From the NCBI GenBank assembly GCA_021773135.1, contig JAJFKP010000023.1, forward strand, positions 1-64,000: DNA of 64,000 nt. The letters run 5' to 3'. Source of the DNA: Woeseiaceae bacterium. GTDB taxonomy: Bacteria > Pseudomonadota > Gammaproteobacteria > Steroidobacterales > Woeseiaceae. Within the stretch, counting starts at the first letter, position 1; each line of letters begins with the position of its first letter. Of this stretch, positions 42,515 to 53,588 are shown in pieces. A program made the translations under genes and the position numbers. The notes under the pieces are model-generated. The model had not been told where the DNA came from. It was given only the letters and a program-made list of their open reading frames with translations, and searched no databases.

Positions 42515-43956
42515 AAAAGCTCGCGGTCTTCTTCCGTAGCATGCTCTGTCAGCAAGGACACGATCACGAGCACCGGTAAACCGACCATCCAGCCCGTGTA
42601 AGAGGCCGCGAATCCGTAGGGTTCGCCAAGCAGCGACCAGACGACCGCGGCGGATCCTCCACCGAGTATGCTCCAGTAAGCACCCGCAGCGGTTGTGCCG
42701 CGCCAGAACAACAGGCCAAGCATCGGGAAGAACAGACCGGCGGCACCAAACGTGTATGCATAGAGAATGAGGTCCAGGATGTTTGGTACAAGATAGGCAA
42801 GCCCGATGCCAAGTACGCCGAGCACAATTGTCATGATTCTCGCGACGCGAACAAGGGACTTCTCACTCGCGTCGGGTTTTAAGTGTTTGCGGTAGATGTC
42901 GTTCGTAAATATTGCGACAGGGCCCATGAGAACCGAGTCTGCGGTCGACATGACGGCCGCTACGTAAGCGGCTATAACAATTCCCGCGACACCTGCAGGC
43001 AACAGCTCCATTATGACCATGGGTGTCGCCATTTCCGGGTCGTCGATCTCGGGCAACAGCATGCGGGCAAGCATGCCGATCAAGGTGCTGCCTATCGCAA
43101 ACAATGGCCACTCGATCGGGATGCCGGTCAACAGGAACGCACGACGGGCCGTCTGCTCGTCACGTGCAGCGATGATTCGTTGCATTGCCGCAATCGAAAT
43201 AAACCAGATCGGGAAGATCGCGAAGAACCAGCCGAAGATCTGTTTCCAGCCTACGGCACCCCAGTCCACCAGCGATGCAGTTTCCGGATTGGCTGTAAAG
43301 TGATCGACAATGCCGGTCCAGCCGCCAACCTGGTACAAACCGAGCGGCACCGCGATAAAAATAACGCCGACGAGCAGTACGATCATCTGGAAGACATCCG
43401 TATAGATAACCGCTTTAAGTCCGCCCAGCGCCGTATAGGCCAGAACAATCGTGCCCGACAACACGACCGCAAGCGTCAGTCCCATGCCAACAGTGACCTG
43501 GATCAGCTTGGCACCCGCGATGATCTGTCCACCCACGAACGTGAACCAGGCGATGCCGATGACAACGGCCGCAACCGTACCGGTACGCCGGTCAAAGCGC
43601 GCTTCGAACAGGTCCCCCGTTGTAAGGCCCTTCACTTTATCCGCCCAGCGTTTGACCTTGGGCACCATCAGGAACGACACCATAACGATGCTCAGGCCCG
43701 AGATCGCGATCAGCCAGGAGCCCGAGATGCCGAGCGTGAAGCCAAGGCCACCCATCGCAATACTGAAGCCACCGCCCAAGTCGGTTGCTGCCGTCGACGC
43801 GGTCGTCTGTAACAGGTTCATGTTACGGTCGGCGGCTAGGAATGACTCGCTCTCGCCGGTGCCGCTTTCCTTTCTGGCGACGCTGATGCCGATCCAGATC
43901 AGAACGACGAAATAGACACCCATTGCGAGTAAGTCCAGGCCATGCAGTGCTGTCAT
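42511..43956 (-). CDS. Sodium:solute symporter (SSS family)
   Basis: 481 residues from the ATG at 43956. About 13 membrane helices and SSS-family features (LAYTALGGLKAVIYTDVFQ, AAVMSTADSVLMGPVAIFTN). It imports a Na+-coupled solute that cannot be named from sequence alone. Confidence 0.92.
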   Translation of the reverse strand: MTALHGLDLLAMGVYFVVLIWIGISVARKESGTGESESFLAADRNMNLLQTTASTAATDLGGGFSIAMGGLGFTLGISGSWLIAISGLSIVMVSFLMVPKVKRWADKVKGLTTGDLFEARFDRRTGTVAAVVIGIAWFTFVGGQIIAGAKLIQVTVGMGLTLAVVLSGTIVLAYTALGGLKAVIYTDVFQMIVLLVGVIFIAVPLGLYQVGGWTGIVDHFTANPETASLVDWGAVGWKQIFGWFFAIFPIWFISIAAMQRIIAARDEQTARRAFLLTGIPIEWPLFAIGSTLIGMLARMLLPEIDDPEMATPMVIMELLPAGVAGIVIAAYVAAVMSTADSVLMGPVAIFTNDIYRKHLKPDASEKSLVRVARIMTIVLGVLGIGLAYLVPNILDLILYAYTFGAAGLFFPMLGLLFWRGTTAAGAYWSILGGGSAAVVWSLLGEPYGFAASYTGWMVGLPVLVIVSLLTEHATEEDRELF

Positions 43957-44043
43957 TCGTGATTCTCCGGTGGCGACAAACCGGGACATCCACAATAATT
44001 ACGTGGTCCCTGTCACCATTCTTTTCGACCCAAAGTGCGGTTT

Positions 44044-45891
44044 CTAGATCTTGCAGCGGTACGGAATATCCGCTGGTTCTCGCGGGTCAACGCCCTGGGA
44101 TTCCAGCAGCGCCATCAGATTCGGAAACAGCCGGGCGTCGAAATACGCATAACTCAGAAAGTCGCCGAGCCGCGAGAGGTCTTCAGGATCATCGAGTTCG
44201 AGCAACGTATTGAGCGCTTTTTCTTGCTGACCCATGATGCTGTGGCTGATCCAATCGGTGGAAGTATCTGGATGGTCAGTGAGAATAGTCTCGTATATGC
44301 GGGTCGCATCGGAAATTCTATTCTCGGCACAGGCCTGTCGCAGTTGCACAGTCAGTCGGCTGACCATCGGCAGATCGCTCGACTGTACTATTTGCGAAAT
44401 TCTGCTTGCCCCGTCGACATCGCCAGCCCACAACAGTGTGCGGTGTGCCTGGTACAACACGAAAGGGCTGTCTCCGACTCGTTCTATGGCGGTTCGCACA
44501 AAGGCGCGCGAGAATTGCGGGTCATCTACGATGAGTAAATGAGTCATCGATGACTGAACAACAATCACATCGTATCCGTCACGCTCCTGATAATCAGCGA
44601 TTGCAACAGCCAACTCATCGTCCATGCTTTGGTCGGCGAGCAGTGTTAGTTGCCTGTCTTGTGCGTCCTGGTCGTTCGGACGTAGCTCGAGGTACTCAGT
44701 ATTGAGACGCAACGCCCGCGAAAGCTGCATATTCTCTGTGGCTCCGAGAACCCGGTAACGGATGACGTTGGTAGCGTCTCGTTCAGTATTGATGGCATTG
44801 TCGAGGGCATCGCGAAAACGTGTCTCCATTTCCTCACGTGGCAATTCGACAATACCTGATGTGATATTCGTTTCGTCCAGTTGTACTTTCCAGAATTTGG
44901 CTAACTCCCAGTAGGCCAGCGAAAACTCCGGGTCCAGTTCGATTGCGCGCTCGAAACTGTCGCGAGCACCCAGAAATGTGTATGTGTCTCCCGTCGACAG
45001 CGTGCTGGCACCATAAGCCAAGCCTTGCAGATAAGCGTTGAACGCCGGGACCGAGGCGGTACCGGAGGACACCATTCTCGCCAGTGCCTCCGGATCCATC
45101 GCGGTTTCCAATGCAATCGCAATCTCGACAGCAATCTCTTCCTGAATCGCTATGACGTCTTCGGGATTTCGATCGTAAGTTTGTGACCAAAGGTGAAAAC
45201 CATCAGCCGCCCGAATCAGCTGCGCAGTGACACGCAACCGGTCACGATTGCGTCGCACCGAGCCTTCCAGTACGTTAACCACGCCCAGCGCTTTCGCAAT
45301 GGTTGGTACATCTTCCGCCGTGTCTTTGAACTTGAACGAAGATGTCCGGGCCGCGACCAACAGGTCCGGCGTTCGTGCGAGCGCATTCAGGATTTCCTCT
45401 GTCAGCCCATCGGCAAACCACTCCTGTGCCTGATCTGAAGACATATTGACGAAGGGCAGTACAGCGATCGAGCGAGCACTGGGGCCTTCGGCCGGCTCCG
45501 CCGCGATATTCGAAACGTCTGGTTGCTCGGCGACATTGGCCGATTCGACGACCGGCTGTCGCTCCCAAACAAAATAACCCAGCGCAACTACCAGCGTCGC
45601 AATGATTACAAAATCAAGTTTGCGGCCCGTAGAATGTGCAATTGATTCTGATCGATCGACATCTTTTTCTCGCTTGACGCCCTCCGGCGTCATCTCAAAT
45701 GCCCAGGCGAAGAACAGGGCGAGCGGTAACCCGAGGAGCAATATAACGACGACAGTTTTCAGAACCCAGTCCGGGGCTCCAAAGTTTTCAAACGCAAATT
45801 CCGCGATCTGGGCAATGACCCATCCGATGACGACATACGCGACGCCAACTCGTACGACGTTGCGTCGTTTTAATTCTGCAAATAGTGACAA
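44044..45891 (-). CDS. TolB-like/TPR membrane protein
   Basis: 615 residues if started at TTG 45891, giving the usual N-terminus LSLFAELKRRNVVRVGVAY of this family; the open frame runs to 46086 but the extra part contains a repeat remnant. Two membrane helices, a TolB/FlgO-like domain (SIAVLPFVNMSSDQAQEWFADGL) and TPR-like helices to the C-terminus. Close relatives sit behind CadC-like or adenylate-cyclase-like heads, absent here. Function unknown. Confidence 0.85.
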   Translation of the reverse strand: MSLFAELKRRNVVRVGVAYVVIGWVIAQIAEFAFENFGAPDWVLKTVVVILLLGLPLALFFAWAFEMTPEGVKREKDVDRSESIAHSTGRKLDFVIIATLVVALGYFVWERQPVVESANVAEQPDVSNIAAEPAEGPSARSIAVLPFVNMSSDQAQEWFADGLTEEILNALARTPDLLVAARTSSFKFKDTAEDVPTIAKALGVVNVLEGSVRRNRDRLRVTAQLIRAADGFHLWSQTYDRNPEDVIAIQEEIAVEIAIALETAMDPEALARMVSSGTASVPAFNAYLQGLAYGASTLSTGDTYTFLGARDSFERAIELDPEFSLAYWELAKFWKVQLDETNITSGIVELPREEMETRFRDALDNAINTERDATNVIRYRVLGATENMQLSRALRLNTEYLELRPNDQDAQDRQLTLLADQSMDDELAVAIADYQERDGYDVIVVQSSMTHLLIVDDPQFSRAFVRTAIERVGDSPFVLYQAHRTLLWAGDVDGASRISQIVQSSDLPMVSRLTVQLRQACAENRISDATRIYETILTDHPDTSTDWISHSIMGQQEKALNTLLELDDPEDLSRLGDFLSYAYFDARLFPNLMALLESQGVDPREPADIPYRCKI

Positions 45892-45987
45892 TACTTTATT
45901 CTTTGCGTCAGCAGTGATGCCACAGTATAACGGGAAAAAATCTGGAAAAGTCAGTGATTCCGGTAACCTACCGTTCATCGAAACAAA

Positions 45988-46008
45988 ATAGGGGTTAGAC
46001 CGTAATTT
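45988..46008 (+). repeat. REPIN left-arm remnant, copy 10
   Basis: TAGGGGTTAGACCGTAATTT is a diverged left arm (compare AGGGGTCGAACCGAATTA) without a matching right arm. Confidence 0.55.
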
Positions 46009-46247
46009 CCCCATGTTTGCAATACTGTGGTTCGATTCCGATTTTCCTGAAATGCTAACGGACAGTGAAGATAGCTCCCATTGCAAGGTTAAAAGAACGA
46101 ATTCTGGTGATAGTTAACTTGATTGTCGTGACCCCGTATGTGAGCTAACTTGAGTAGAATGTCCGGGGCATTCCCGGTTGCGCTCAATTGCGGCCAATCA
46201 GTGACGGTAGTATCGTCGCTGGAGTAACGGCCGACTAAAGAAAATCA

Positions 46248-47786
<1,539 letters not shown>

Positions 47787-47796
47787 GCAATAAAAT

Positions 47797-47877
47797 AGGG
47801 GTCGAACCGAATTAATCGACTCTTTGCGTGAACGGCAACCTGCGATTGGTCATATTAAAATCGGTTCGACCCCTTAA
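47797..47877 (+). repeat. REPIN-like repeat, copy 11
   Basis: AGGGGTCGAACCGAATTAAT, core CGACTCTTTGCGTGAACGGC and right arm AAATCGGTTCGACCCC. Confidence 0.9.
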
Positions 47878-47894
47878 GGCTGTCTGCATTTCAA

Positions 47895-48962
47895 TCAGAG
47901 ATCTCGTAGCCACTCCAGCGCGATGTTCAGAAACGGCCCGGCATCGGCCGTTCCACCTACGTCGCGAAATGCGTCGCCCGCACTCCCGAACAGATTGAAG
48001 TGATGGTCCATCTGCGGAACCAGCGCGAAATGTGCGAGACCCGGCTTGCGCTGGTTGACGATGCGGATCACGGTCTCGTGGCCGGCCTGGTTTTCGAACC
48101 AGTCGAATTCACCCATGGTCATCAAAACGGGGACTTCAATGCGGGCCCAGGCAGCCGTCCAGTCAGCTAGCTGTGCCTGGTGGTGAAATGCGAAAGCGCG
48201 CCCATAGTGGTCTGTCGCTGAGGTGCCGATAATGTCCGGCCAGACGTCTGCCATCCCGGGATCGGACTCAATGATATCGGGCGGATCCTGTCCTTCGAGC
48301 AGGTAGCGAGTATAGAAAGTCGTGTGTTTGCGCATGCGTGTTGCTATCTGCGCGGCATCATCGCCGCTACGTTCCATCGCATTGCGATCGAAAGCGAGCA
48401 TACGCTCGAACCAGGTCTTCGAGCCGCCGCCCCAACCGAGAACGCCGACCACATCGGGTACTCCGGCCGCCACTTCTGCCGCCATACGCGACCCCATACT
48501 GGCGCCGAACACCACGATTCTGTCGGTATTGAGGTCGTCTCGCGAGGTTAAAGCGGCGAGTGCGGCGCGGTGATCGGCGAGTTCAGTGTCGTAATCCAAC
48601 TCCCCACAGGGTCCGCCCTCCGAATCGCCGGTACCGCGCTTGTCGGTTCGCATAACCGCCCACCCGGAATCGAGAATCATACCGCGCAACATCTGAGACC
48701 AGCCGTCGTCACGATCCGGTCGAACCTCGACCGTATCGCAGGAGAGCCATTGTATGAAAAGGATGACGGGTGGTTTGTCGTCACCTTTTGGCCGCGAGAG
48801 AATGGTCCGCAGGCGAATGCCGCTTTCAACGGAGAGCGAACCGTACTCGAGCTCGATGCCCGGGTACGATTCTACGGGAGCGTCGGGCCTCCTCGGCAGG
48901 TCTGCTGTCAATGCCCAGGTGGGGATAAAATTTAAAACGAAGAAAGCTGTCAGCGCACGCAT
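47895..48962 (-). CDS. Secreted alpha/beta hydrolase
   Basis: 355 residues, signal peptide to about 20. Nucleophile Ser in FGASMGSRMAA near residue 155, an oxyanion-region FIQWLSCDT, and a C-terminal MDHHFNLFG with the likely catalytic His. CocE/peptidase S9-like or X-Pro dipeptidyl-like hydrolases look similar. AAGGAGG precedes the ATG. Substrate unknown. Confidence 0.85.
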   Translation of the reverse strand: MRALTAFFVLNFIPTWALTADLPRRPDAPVESYPGIELEYGSLSVESGIRLRTILSRPKGDDKPPVILFIQWLSCDTVEVRPDRDDGWSQMLRGMILDSGWAVMRTDKRGTGDSEGGPCGELDYDTELADHRAALAALTSRDDLNTDRIVVFGASMGSRMAAEVAAGVPDVVGVLGWGGGSKTWFERMLAFDRNAMERSGDDAAQIATRMRKHTTFYTRYLLEGQDPPDIIESDPGMADVWPDIIGTSATDHYGRAFAFHHQAQLADWTAAWARIEVPVLMTMGEFDWFENQAGHETVIRIVNQRKPGLAHFALVPQMDHHFNLFGSAGDAFRDVGGTADAGPFLNIALEWLRDL

Positions 48963-49049
48963 CGTGTACCTCCTTAGGCACAGCCAAATGCGTCGAATAC
49001 TGGTGGTACGGCCAATGGCAGTCTCGCCGATTCCGGAATCGGCAAGGAT

Positions 49050-50126
49050 TCAGCGTGAGGATGTGGTCCCTTCGACCTGCTGGCGTCGGAAATCAGTCGG
49101 CGTCATGCCCACGCGCGCCTTGAAAGCCCGGTTGAATGCACCAATGGATCCGTAACCGACCTTCATTGCGATCGACAGCACAGGCTGACGCGCCTGGTCG
49201 GGTCGCGTCAGTTCTTCGCAGGCTTCGCGGATGCGCCAGGCGTGCAGGAAATCGTTAAAATTTCGGTAAGCCAGGCCGCGGTTGATCACACGCCGCAGTA
49301 TGTGCTCGCGGGTTCCCAGCCGTGCAGCGAGGGCACCGATTGTCAGACTGTCTTCGAGGTAGAGCCGATCCTGCTCGAACGCCTGTTCAAGCCGCGCAAG
49401 CACGAGCTGTTCCGCTTTGCTGAGTGGAGTTGCTGTCTCAACGCACGCGGTTGCGAGCCAGCTCTCAGCACGTACTTGCAGTAGCAACCATGTTGCGCTC
49501 AGACTCGCGATTGAGATGAGCGCCATGTTCGCGTTGGTCAGCGTGCGAGCCGTGTTCGTACCGAACAGCAGGTTCAATGACTGAACAATGAGCGCGACGC
49601 CGAGGTATCCACCCGTCACGCCGATAAAGACCAGCCGCAAGTGCCGGCGTTGTTCCACGAGATCAGCGGGCAGGTCGTGCAACGCTTCGCCAATTGCCAG
49701 GATTACGAACACAAAAAGAATGGCATCGAACCCGAACCCAAAAAACATCTCGAAGGGTGTCGCGACACCGACGCGATAGGCTTGTAGAAATACCAGCTGT
49801 TGCCATAAACCTGCGACAGCAATCGCGCCACAGGTTGCAAAGTGCCGGGCTTGAAGTCGCTTCTTGTCCTGAAACAGCCCTCGGGCGAAAAGCCAGAACC
49901 AGACAGCCTTGGTGACACAGAGTGCCGTCAGCGGGTAGACCCAGGCTCCCAGGTAAGAGTGTGAATTCGGTGCGGAGGTCACGACAAACGCAGCAACGGC
50001 GAGCGCGAAAAGCGCTCCCGGCAGCGCAGCCGGTCGATTGTGGCCTGCGGCCACGAGACTGCCCGCAAATAATAGCGCTGACATCACGGCCGCGCTTCGA
50101 AAAACGATGTCGATAGTCTCAGGCAC
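49050..50126 (-). CDS. Membrane-embedded AraC-family regulator
   Basis: 358 residues from the GTG at 50126, behind GGAG. About seven membrane helices (1-235) precede a C-terminal AraC helix-turn-helix (SIAMKVGYGSIGAFNRAFKARVGMTPTDF). Signals at the membrane probably control DNA binding. It is divergent from nothing nearby that it obviously controls; the alpha/beta hydrolase 87 bp downstream in the same direction may be co-transcribed. Confidence 0.9.
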   Translation of the reverse strand: MPETIDIVFRSAAVMSALLFAGSLVAAGHNRPAALPGALFALAVAAFVVTSAPNSHSYLGAWVYPLTALCVTKAVWFWLFARGLFQDKKRLQARHFATCGAIAVAGLWQQLVFLQAYRVGVATPFEMFFGFGFDAILFVFVILAIGEALHDLPADLVEQRRHLRLVFIGVTGGYLGVALIVQSLNLLFGTNTARTLTNANMALISIASLSATWLLLQVRAESWLATACVETATPLSKAEQLVLARLEQAFEQDRLYLEDSLTIGALAARLGTREHILRRVINRGLAYRNFNDFLHAWRIREACEELTRPDQARQPVLSIAMKVGYGSIGAFNRAFKARVGMTPTDFRRQQVEGTTSSR

Positions 50127-50287
50127 TCGAGTCACTCCAGACCAGCGAACGACCCTGTCCCCGCCGACCGCATGCAACTATTCTGATCTCTGCACCATAC
50201 AGAACAACCGGTTGTGGCAAAGTTCCGCTGCCAACTACGGATTTACCGTTGCGCTTGGCCGAAACGTATCAACTACCTCACAGAATT

Positions 50288-50446
50288 AGGGGTCGAACCG
50301 AATTAAATGACACTTGCACAAATAGCAGCCTGTGGTTGGTTATTGATAAATCGGTTCAAAATTTAGGGGTCGAACCGCATTAAACGACACTTTTCGTGAA
50401 ATGCAGCCTGTGGTTGATCAAATAAAAATCGGTTCGACCCCTTAAT
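50288..50446 (+). repeat. REPIN-like repeats, copies 12a and 12b in tandem
   Basis: Two successive copies: AGGGGTCGAACCGAATTAAA with core GACACTTGCACAAATAGCAG and arm AAATCGGTTC; then AGGGGTCGAACCGCATTAAA with core CGACACTTTTCGTGAAATGC and arm AAATCGGTTCGACCCCTTAA. The two spacers share GCAGCCTGTGGTTG, so they arose from one another. Confidence 0.92.
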
Positions 50447-50453
50447 CTTCAAC

Positions 50454-50484
50454 AAAAAAAAGGGCCCGACAAGTGCCGGGCCCC
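50454..50484 (-). terminator. Rho-independent terminator
   Basis: On the minus strand GGGCCCG pairs with CGGGCCC around an 8-base loop and is followed by eight T, just after the glycine-zipper gene. Confidence 0.92.
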
Positions 50485-50506
50485 GATTTGCTGGCAGCCG
50501 ATTACA

Positions 50507-50968
50507 TTATCTGCCGTCGCCGTCGAAGTCGCCCGGCAGCGCACGTTCGACATGGTGCCATCCGTCACGGACGGCATCGCGTGCCTCGTTCCAGGCAAGA
50601 CGCGAGTCACCCTTTATTTCTTCCCATTTCGCACCCAGCTCGTCATCCAGGTCGTCGAAAGGACGGTCCCGATAGGTGTCGCGAGCGTAGTAGCCCAGGC
50701 CATATGCAGGCGCATAATCGTCCCAACCATTGTTGCGATCGTAGTAGTTGGTCTTCGTGTAGTTATCGCGCCAATAATCGTCGAACTCGGTTGGGTTGAC
50801 GTATTCTGCAACAGCGTCACCAGCTTTCGCGCCGCCAACGCCACCCAGAACCGCCCCAATTGCCGCGCCGATCGGTCCAGCCGCTGCGCCGGCAATTGCG
50901 CCGGCCATTGCTCCTGCGGTTGCGCCTGTGCCAGCACCAATTGAGTGATCCTTCTTCAGGTTATCCAT
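50507..50968 (-). CDS. Glycine-zipper protein
   Basis: 153 residues from the ATG at 50968 (GGAGG upstream). A strongly Gly/Ala-rich membrane-active stretch (GAMAGAIAGAAAGPIGAAIG) at about residues 18-50, then a Tyr/Asp/Trp-rich soluble tail. Glycine-zipper domains often form membrane pores or anchors; the exact role is unknown. It has the only sigma-54 promoter within the repeat-rich middle region, so it probably belongs to the regulon of region A. Confidence 0.8.
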   Translation of the reverse strand: MDNLKKDHSIGAGTGATAGAMAGAIAGAAAGPIGAAIGAVLGGVGGAKAGDAVAEYVNPTEFDDYWRDNYTKTNYYDRNNGWDDYAPAYGLGYYARDTYRDRPFDDLDDELGAKWEEIKGDSRLAWNEARDAVRDGWHHVERALPGDFDGDGR

Positions 50969-51042
50969 TTGTAGTCCTCCATTTTCAGGTTGAGTGTGAA
51001 GTTGCATGTCCTTCCGGGTTCGGACATGTTCACTGATGTAAA

Positions 51043-51060
51043 AAGCAAGACTCATGCCAG
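51043..51060 (-). promoter_or_regulatory. Sigma-54 promoter
   Basis: Minus strand CTGGCATGAGTCTTGCTT: 10-base spacing and perfect TTGCTT -12. About 75-90 bp upstream of the glycine-zipper ATG. Confidence 0.87.
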
Positions 51061-51615
51061 AATGGATTTGCCGGTCTCAATTCAATCTCAACAGCGTTAT
51101 CGATAACGAATCTGACGCGCTCGGGACGAAGTCGCACCGAAAATTCGTTTGCGACTGATGCTGGTCGAGTAATAAATACCAGCCGATTGAAAAATTTATA
51201 ACAAGGATGTCGTTAACAACGGACTGATCGAATTGCGCTGCGCGCGAAAAAGGGGTCGAACTAAATTAATAGACGCTCTGAGATAAGCAGCAAAAAAAAA
51301 GGAGTCGAACCGAATCAATTGACACTCTGCGACAAGAATTAACGATCGAGTCGTACTGTTAGCCAGCATGCGGAAATGGCGGGCAAGCTTTGCTAGGAAA
51401 AATCAGGCCGACTCCTTAATAGGGTTGGCAGACCGAAAAAATCGGTTCGACCCCTTCAAATATGCATCGCGATCGGCCCGCTTTTCTGTGATCAGGCGGG
51501 TCAACTGCGGTTCGTTCGGTCAGCTAGGCGGCCACCAATAACAAAAGTGCCAATCACCGTTTTTATCGACGTGGCAAACGGTAGCCTGACGTGTATTTCC
51601 CAAAGAATCTGCGGG
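51056..51615. other. Intergenic region with a long compound repeat
   Basis: Besides the promoter above, it holds the compound repeat at 51250-51456 and about 150 bp before the DUF2341 gene with nothing recognisable. Confidence 0.5.
51250..51456 (+). repeat. REPIN-like repeat, copy 13 (long compound)
   Basis: AAGGGGTCGAACTAAATTAA, a second arm AGGAGTCGAACCGAATCAAT with GACACTCTGCGAC, an internal diverged arm (GGCCGACTCCTTAATAGG) and a final AAATCGGTTCGACCCC. Composed of several partly decayed units. Confidence 0.82.
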
Positions 51616-53043
51616 CTATTGAATGACAGTCTTCAACAGGAAGGTCGCTGACGGTGTGCCGCTGCCACTGTCACCCTGGAACTGGCCGGACGGCGTGATC
51701 CGGATGTGCGTAACCGCCGGATCCAAACCGTTCGCGTCGGCCACTGGCGTGTAATTGAAAGACACTCCGCCGTCGCTGGAGAACGAGAGATCATCGCCGT
51801 TGTTGCCGAGCGCGGTAAAAGTGAAGGTTATGCCGCTAGCAATTACACCGTCCGAAAACTGCAGCGGTCCCGCAGTAAAGCCGTCGAAATCGACAACGCG
51901 GAGTGCTGCACCCGCATCAAGCGCATCAGTGATGACTAACGAACTGTTGTCGGCGGGGCCGGGACCCGAATTGCTGACGCGTATTTCGTTGAGTATGACA
52001 GCACCCGGTATGGCTTTTGGAGCGGTCGTCCCGTTGACCGGGTCGGACAGGGTCTGTGAACTTCGTGCGATCGTGAATTCGGGACAGCCGCTGGCCTCGA
52101 CCGGACCGAAGCTCACCACCGGCTCGCTGTTCACCGGGCACTTGGCGCTAATGAGATTCAGGTTGACAACCGAGAGCGCCTGCCAAGCGCCACCGGGCGG
52201 CTGAAACTGCGCTGTCAGGCCGCCATCGCAACAGCCCTCGAAACCAATTATGCGAATACTATGTGTGCCAGCCGACAGGTTGATCGAGCCCTGCAGCACT
52301 TCGCTCGCATTGTTCCAGTTGTTTGCCCACCAGAGATCGTCGTTCCAGCTTTCCTCGAGCGCCACATCGTCAACATACAAGCCGCCACCGCGACCGAAGT
52401 CTGCACCGTAGCGGAACTGCCAGACGCCGACCTGGGCCGCGGTGACTTCGAAAAACGCCTCGGCGAACAATCCGATATCGTTGTTGCGATTGGGTGGTCC
52501 GAACAGACTGCGGTTGTTGACACCCGTGTAAGCCGTGATGATTGAGCAGCCGTAGCCGTTAGTGCTGCCGGGCGCAGCAGCGAACGCAGCCTCGGCGCTG
52601 GCGAGGCTTGTCGGATCGGCTGGCGAATTGCGGGTATAAAATCTGACGCCCGTTTCAGTGAACGTAAGCGTAGTTGAAGTACTCGTGGCACCGGTAGGAC
52701 CACCGAAGTAGATATAGATGATGCGTCCGCCGCCCGGTATTAACGGCACACGGATCCACACAACGGCCGTGCGGCTGAACTCGTCCCATTGCTCGATATA
52801 GAAGTCGAGTTCATCCAAGTCACCCTCGTCGATGACGCGCAGGTCATCGCCGCCAGTAGACCAATCGAATTCCGCAGGCACGTTGCCCGCGTCGAGATCC
52901 AGGCGAACCTGGTAGTCGCTCAGGGGTGGCCCGGCGGGTTTGCTGATGTTCGCCGCAAACCGATAGTCCCACGCGCAATTCCACCATGCGAAAGCAGGTG
53001 TGCTGAGCATCAGCGTAAGGATTAAAAGTAGGCTGCGCGTCAC
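51616..53043 (-). CDS. Secreted DUF2341/CCXG-type protein (MshQ-like)
   Basis: 475 residues with a signal peptide to about 19. A DUF2341 domain (CAWDYRFAANISKPAGPP onward) is followed by an extracellular beta domain with GFEGCCDGGLTAQF, the CC-x-G pattern seen in MSHA biogenesis protein MshQ, and a C-terminal repeat region resembling DUF11 folds. It is exported to the surface; no pilus genes are nearby, so a pilus role is uncertain. Confidence 0.75.
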   Translation of the reverse strand: MTRSLLLILTLMLSTPAFAWWNCAWDYRFAANISKPAGPPLSDYQVRLDLDAGNVPAEFDWSTGGDDLRVIDEGDLDELDFYIEQWDEFSRTAVVWIRVPLIPGGGRIIYIYFGGPTGATSTSTTLTFTETGVRFYTRNSPADPTSLASAEAAFAAAPGSTNGYGCSIITAYTGVNNRSLFGPPNRNNDIGLFAEAFFEVTAAQVGVWQFRYGADFGRGGGLYVDDVALEESWNDDLWWANNWNNASEVLQGSINLSAGTHSIRIIGFEGCCDGGLTAQFQPPGGAWQALSVVNLNLISAKCPVNSEPVVSFGPVEASGCPEFTIARSSQTLSDPVNGTTAPKAIPGAVILNEIRVSNSGPGPADNSSLVITDALDAGAALRVVDFDGFTAGPLQFSDGVIASGITFTFTALGNNGDDLSFSSDGGVSFNYTPVADANGLDPAVTHIRITPSGQFQGDSGSGTPSATFLLKTVIQ

Positions 53044-53588
53044 AGATTCATTTCCGATGTCGCTCGCATCAGTCGAGTTTACGTAATGACCGCGATCAAA
53101 AGCGCGAACCAGGTCACTGTAAGCGGGGCTCTCCCTTCCACCGGTCGATGGAAAGCCTGGCTGTACTGCTCGGACAATCGACGCTCCAGCGCGCCCGAGT
53201 AAAAATACTCCATGCCCGGGTCGATCGATTAAACGGCAGCTCCACTGCTTCGACTACAGCGTCGGTCGCCTGGCTGCGCCGTGCTCGGACCGAATCGTCC
53301 AAAGCGGGTCTTTACCTGCGAAAACCCCGGCGCATGATAAAGGGGTCGAACCGAATAGAAAAAAGGGGTCGAACCGAATAAACAGTCAGTTTGCGAGAAG
53401 AACAGAAGATCTGAACGTATTAATAGCCAGTCTGCGAGAATGACAGGCCAGAGTTGGTAAGAAAAGGATTGGTCCGGCTCCTTAATGGAACTGGAGGGAA
53501 AAAATCGGTTCGACCCCTTTAATTTTTAACGACGGCGGCCACCAATCTTACTCCAGGCTTGGTTTGGAACGAGGATGCTGGGGCCCGC
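53044..53588. other. Intergenic region, mostly repeat
   Basis: About 190 of its 545 bp are copy 14. In the remaining part no gene or regulatory element was recognised. Confidence 0.5.
53339..53522 (+). repeat. REPIN-like repeat, copy 14 (compound)
   Basis: Two forward arms (AGGGGTCGAACCGAATAG and AGGGGTCGAACCGAATAAAC), two cores (CAGTCAGTTTGCGAGAAG and CCAGTCTGCGAGAATGAC), a degenerate arm (GGTCCGGCTCCTTAATGG) and a final AAATCGGTTCGACCCC. Confidence 0.82.

Larger units (their letters stand above)
50127..50506. other. Intergenic region with repeats and terminator
   Basis: Holds two tandem repeats (50288-50446) and the terminator of the glycine-zipper gene (50454-50484). The first 160 bp contains no recognisable gene or operator. 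Confidence 0.6.
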
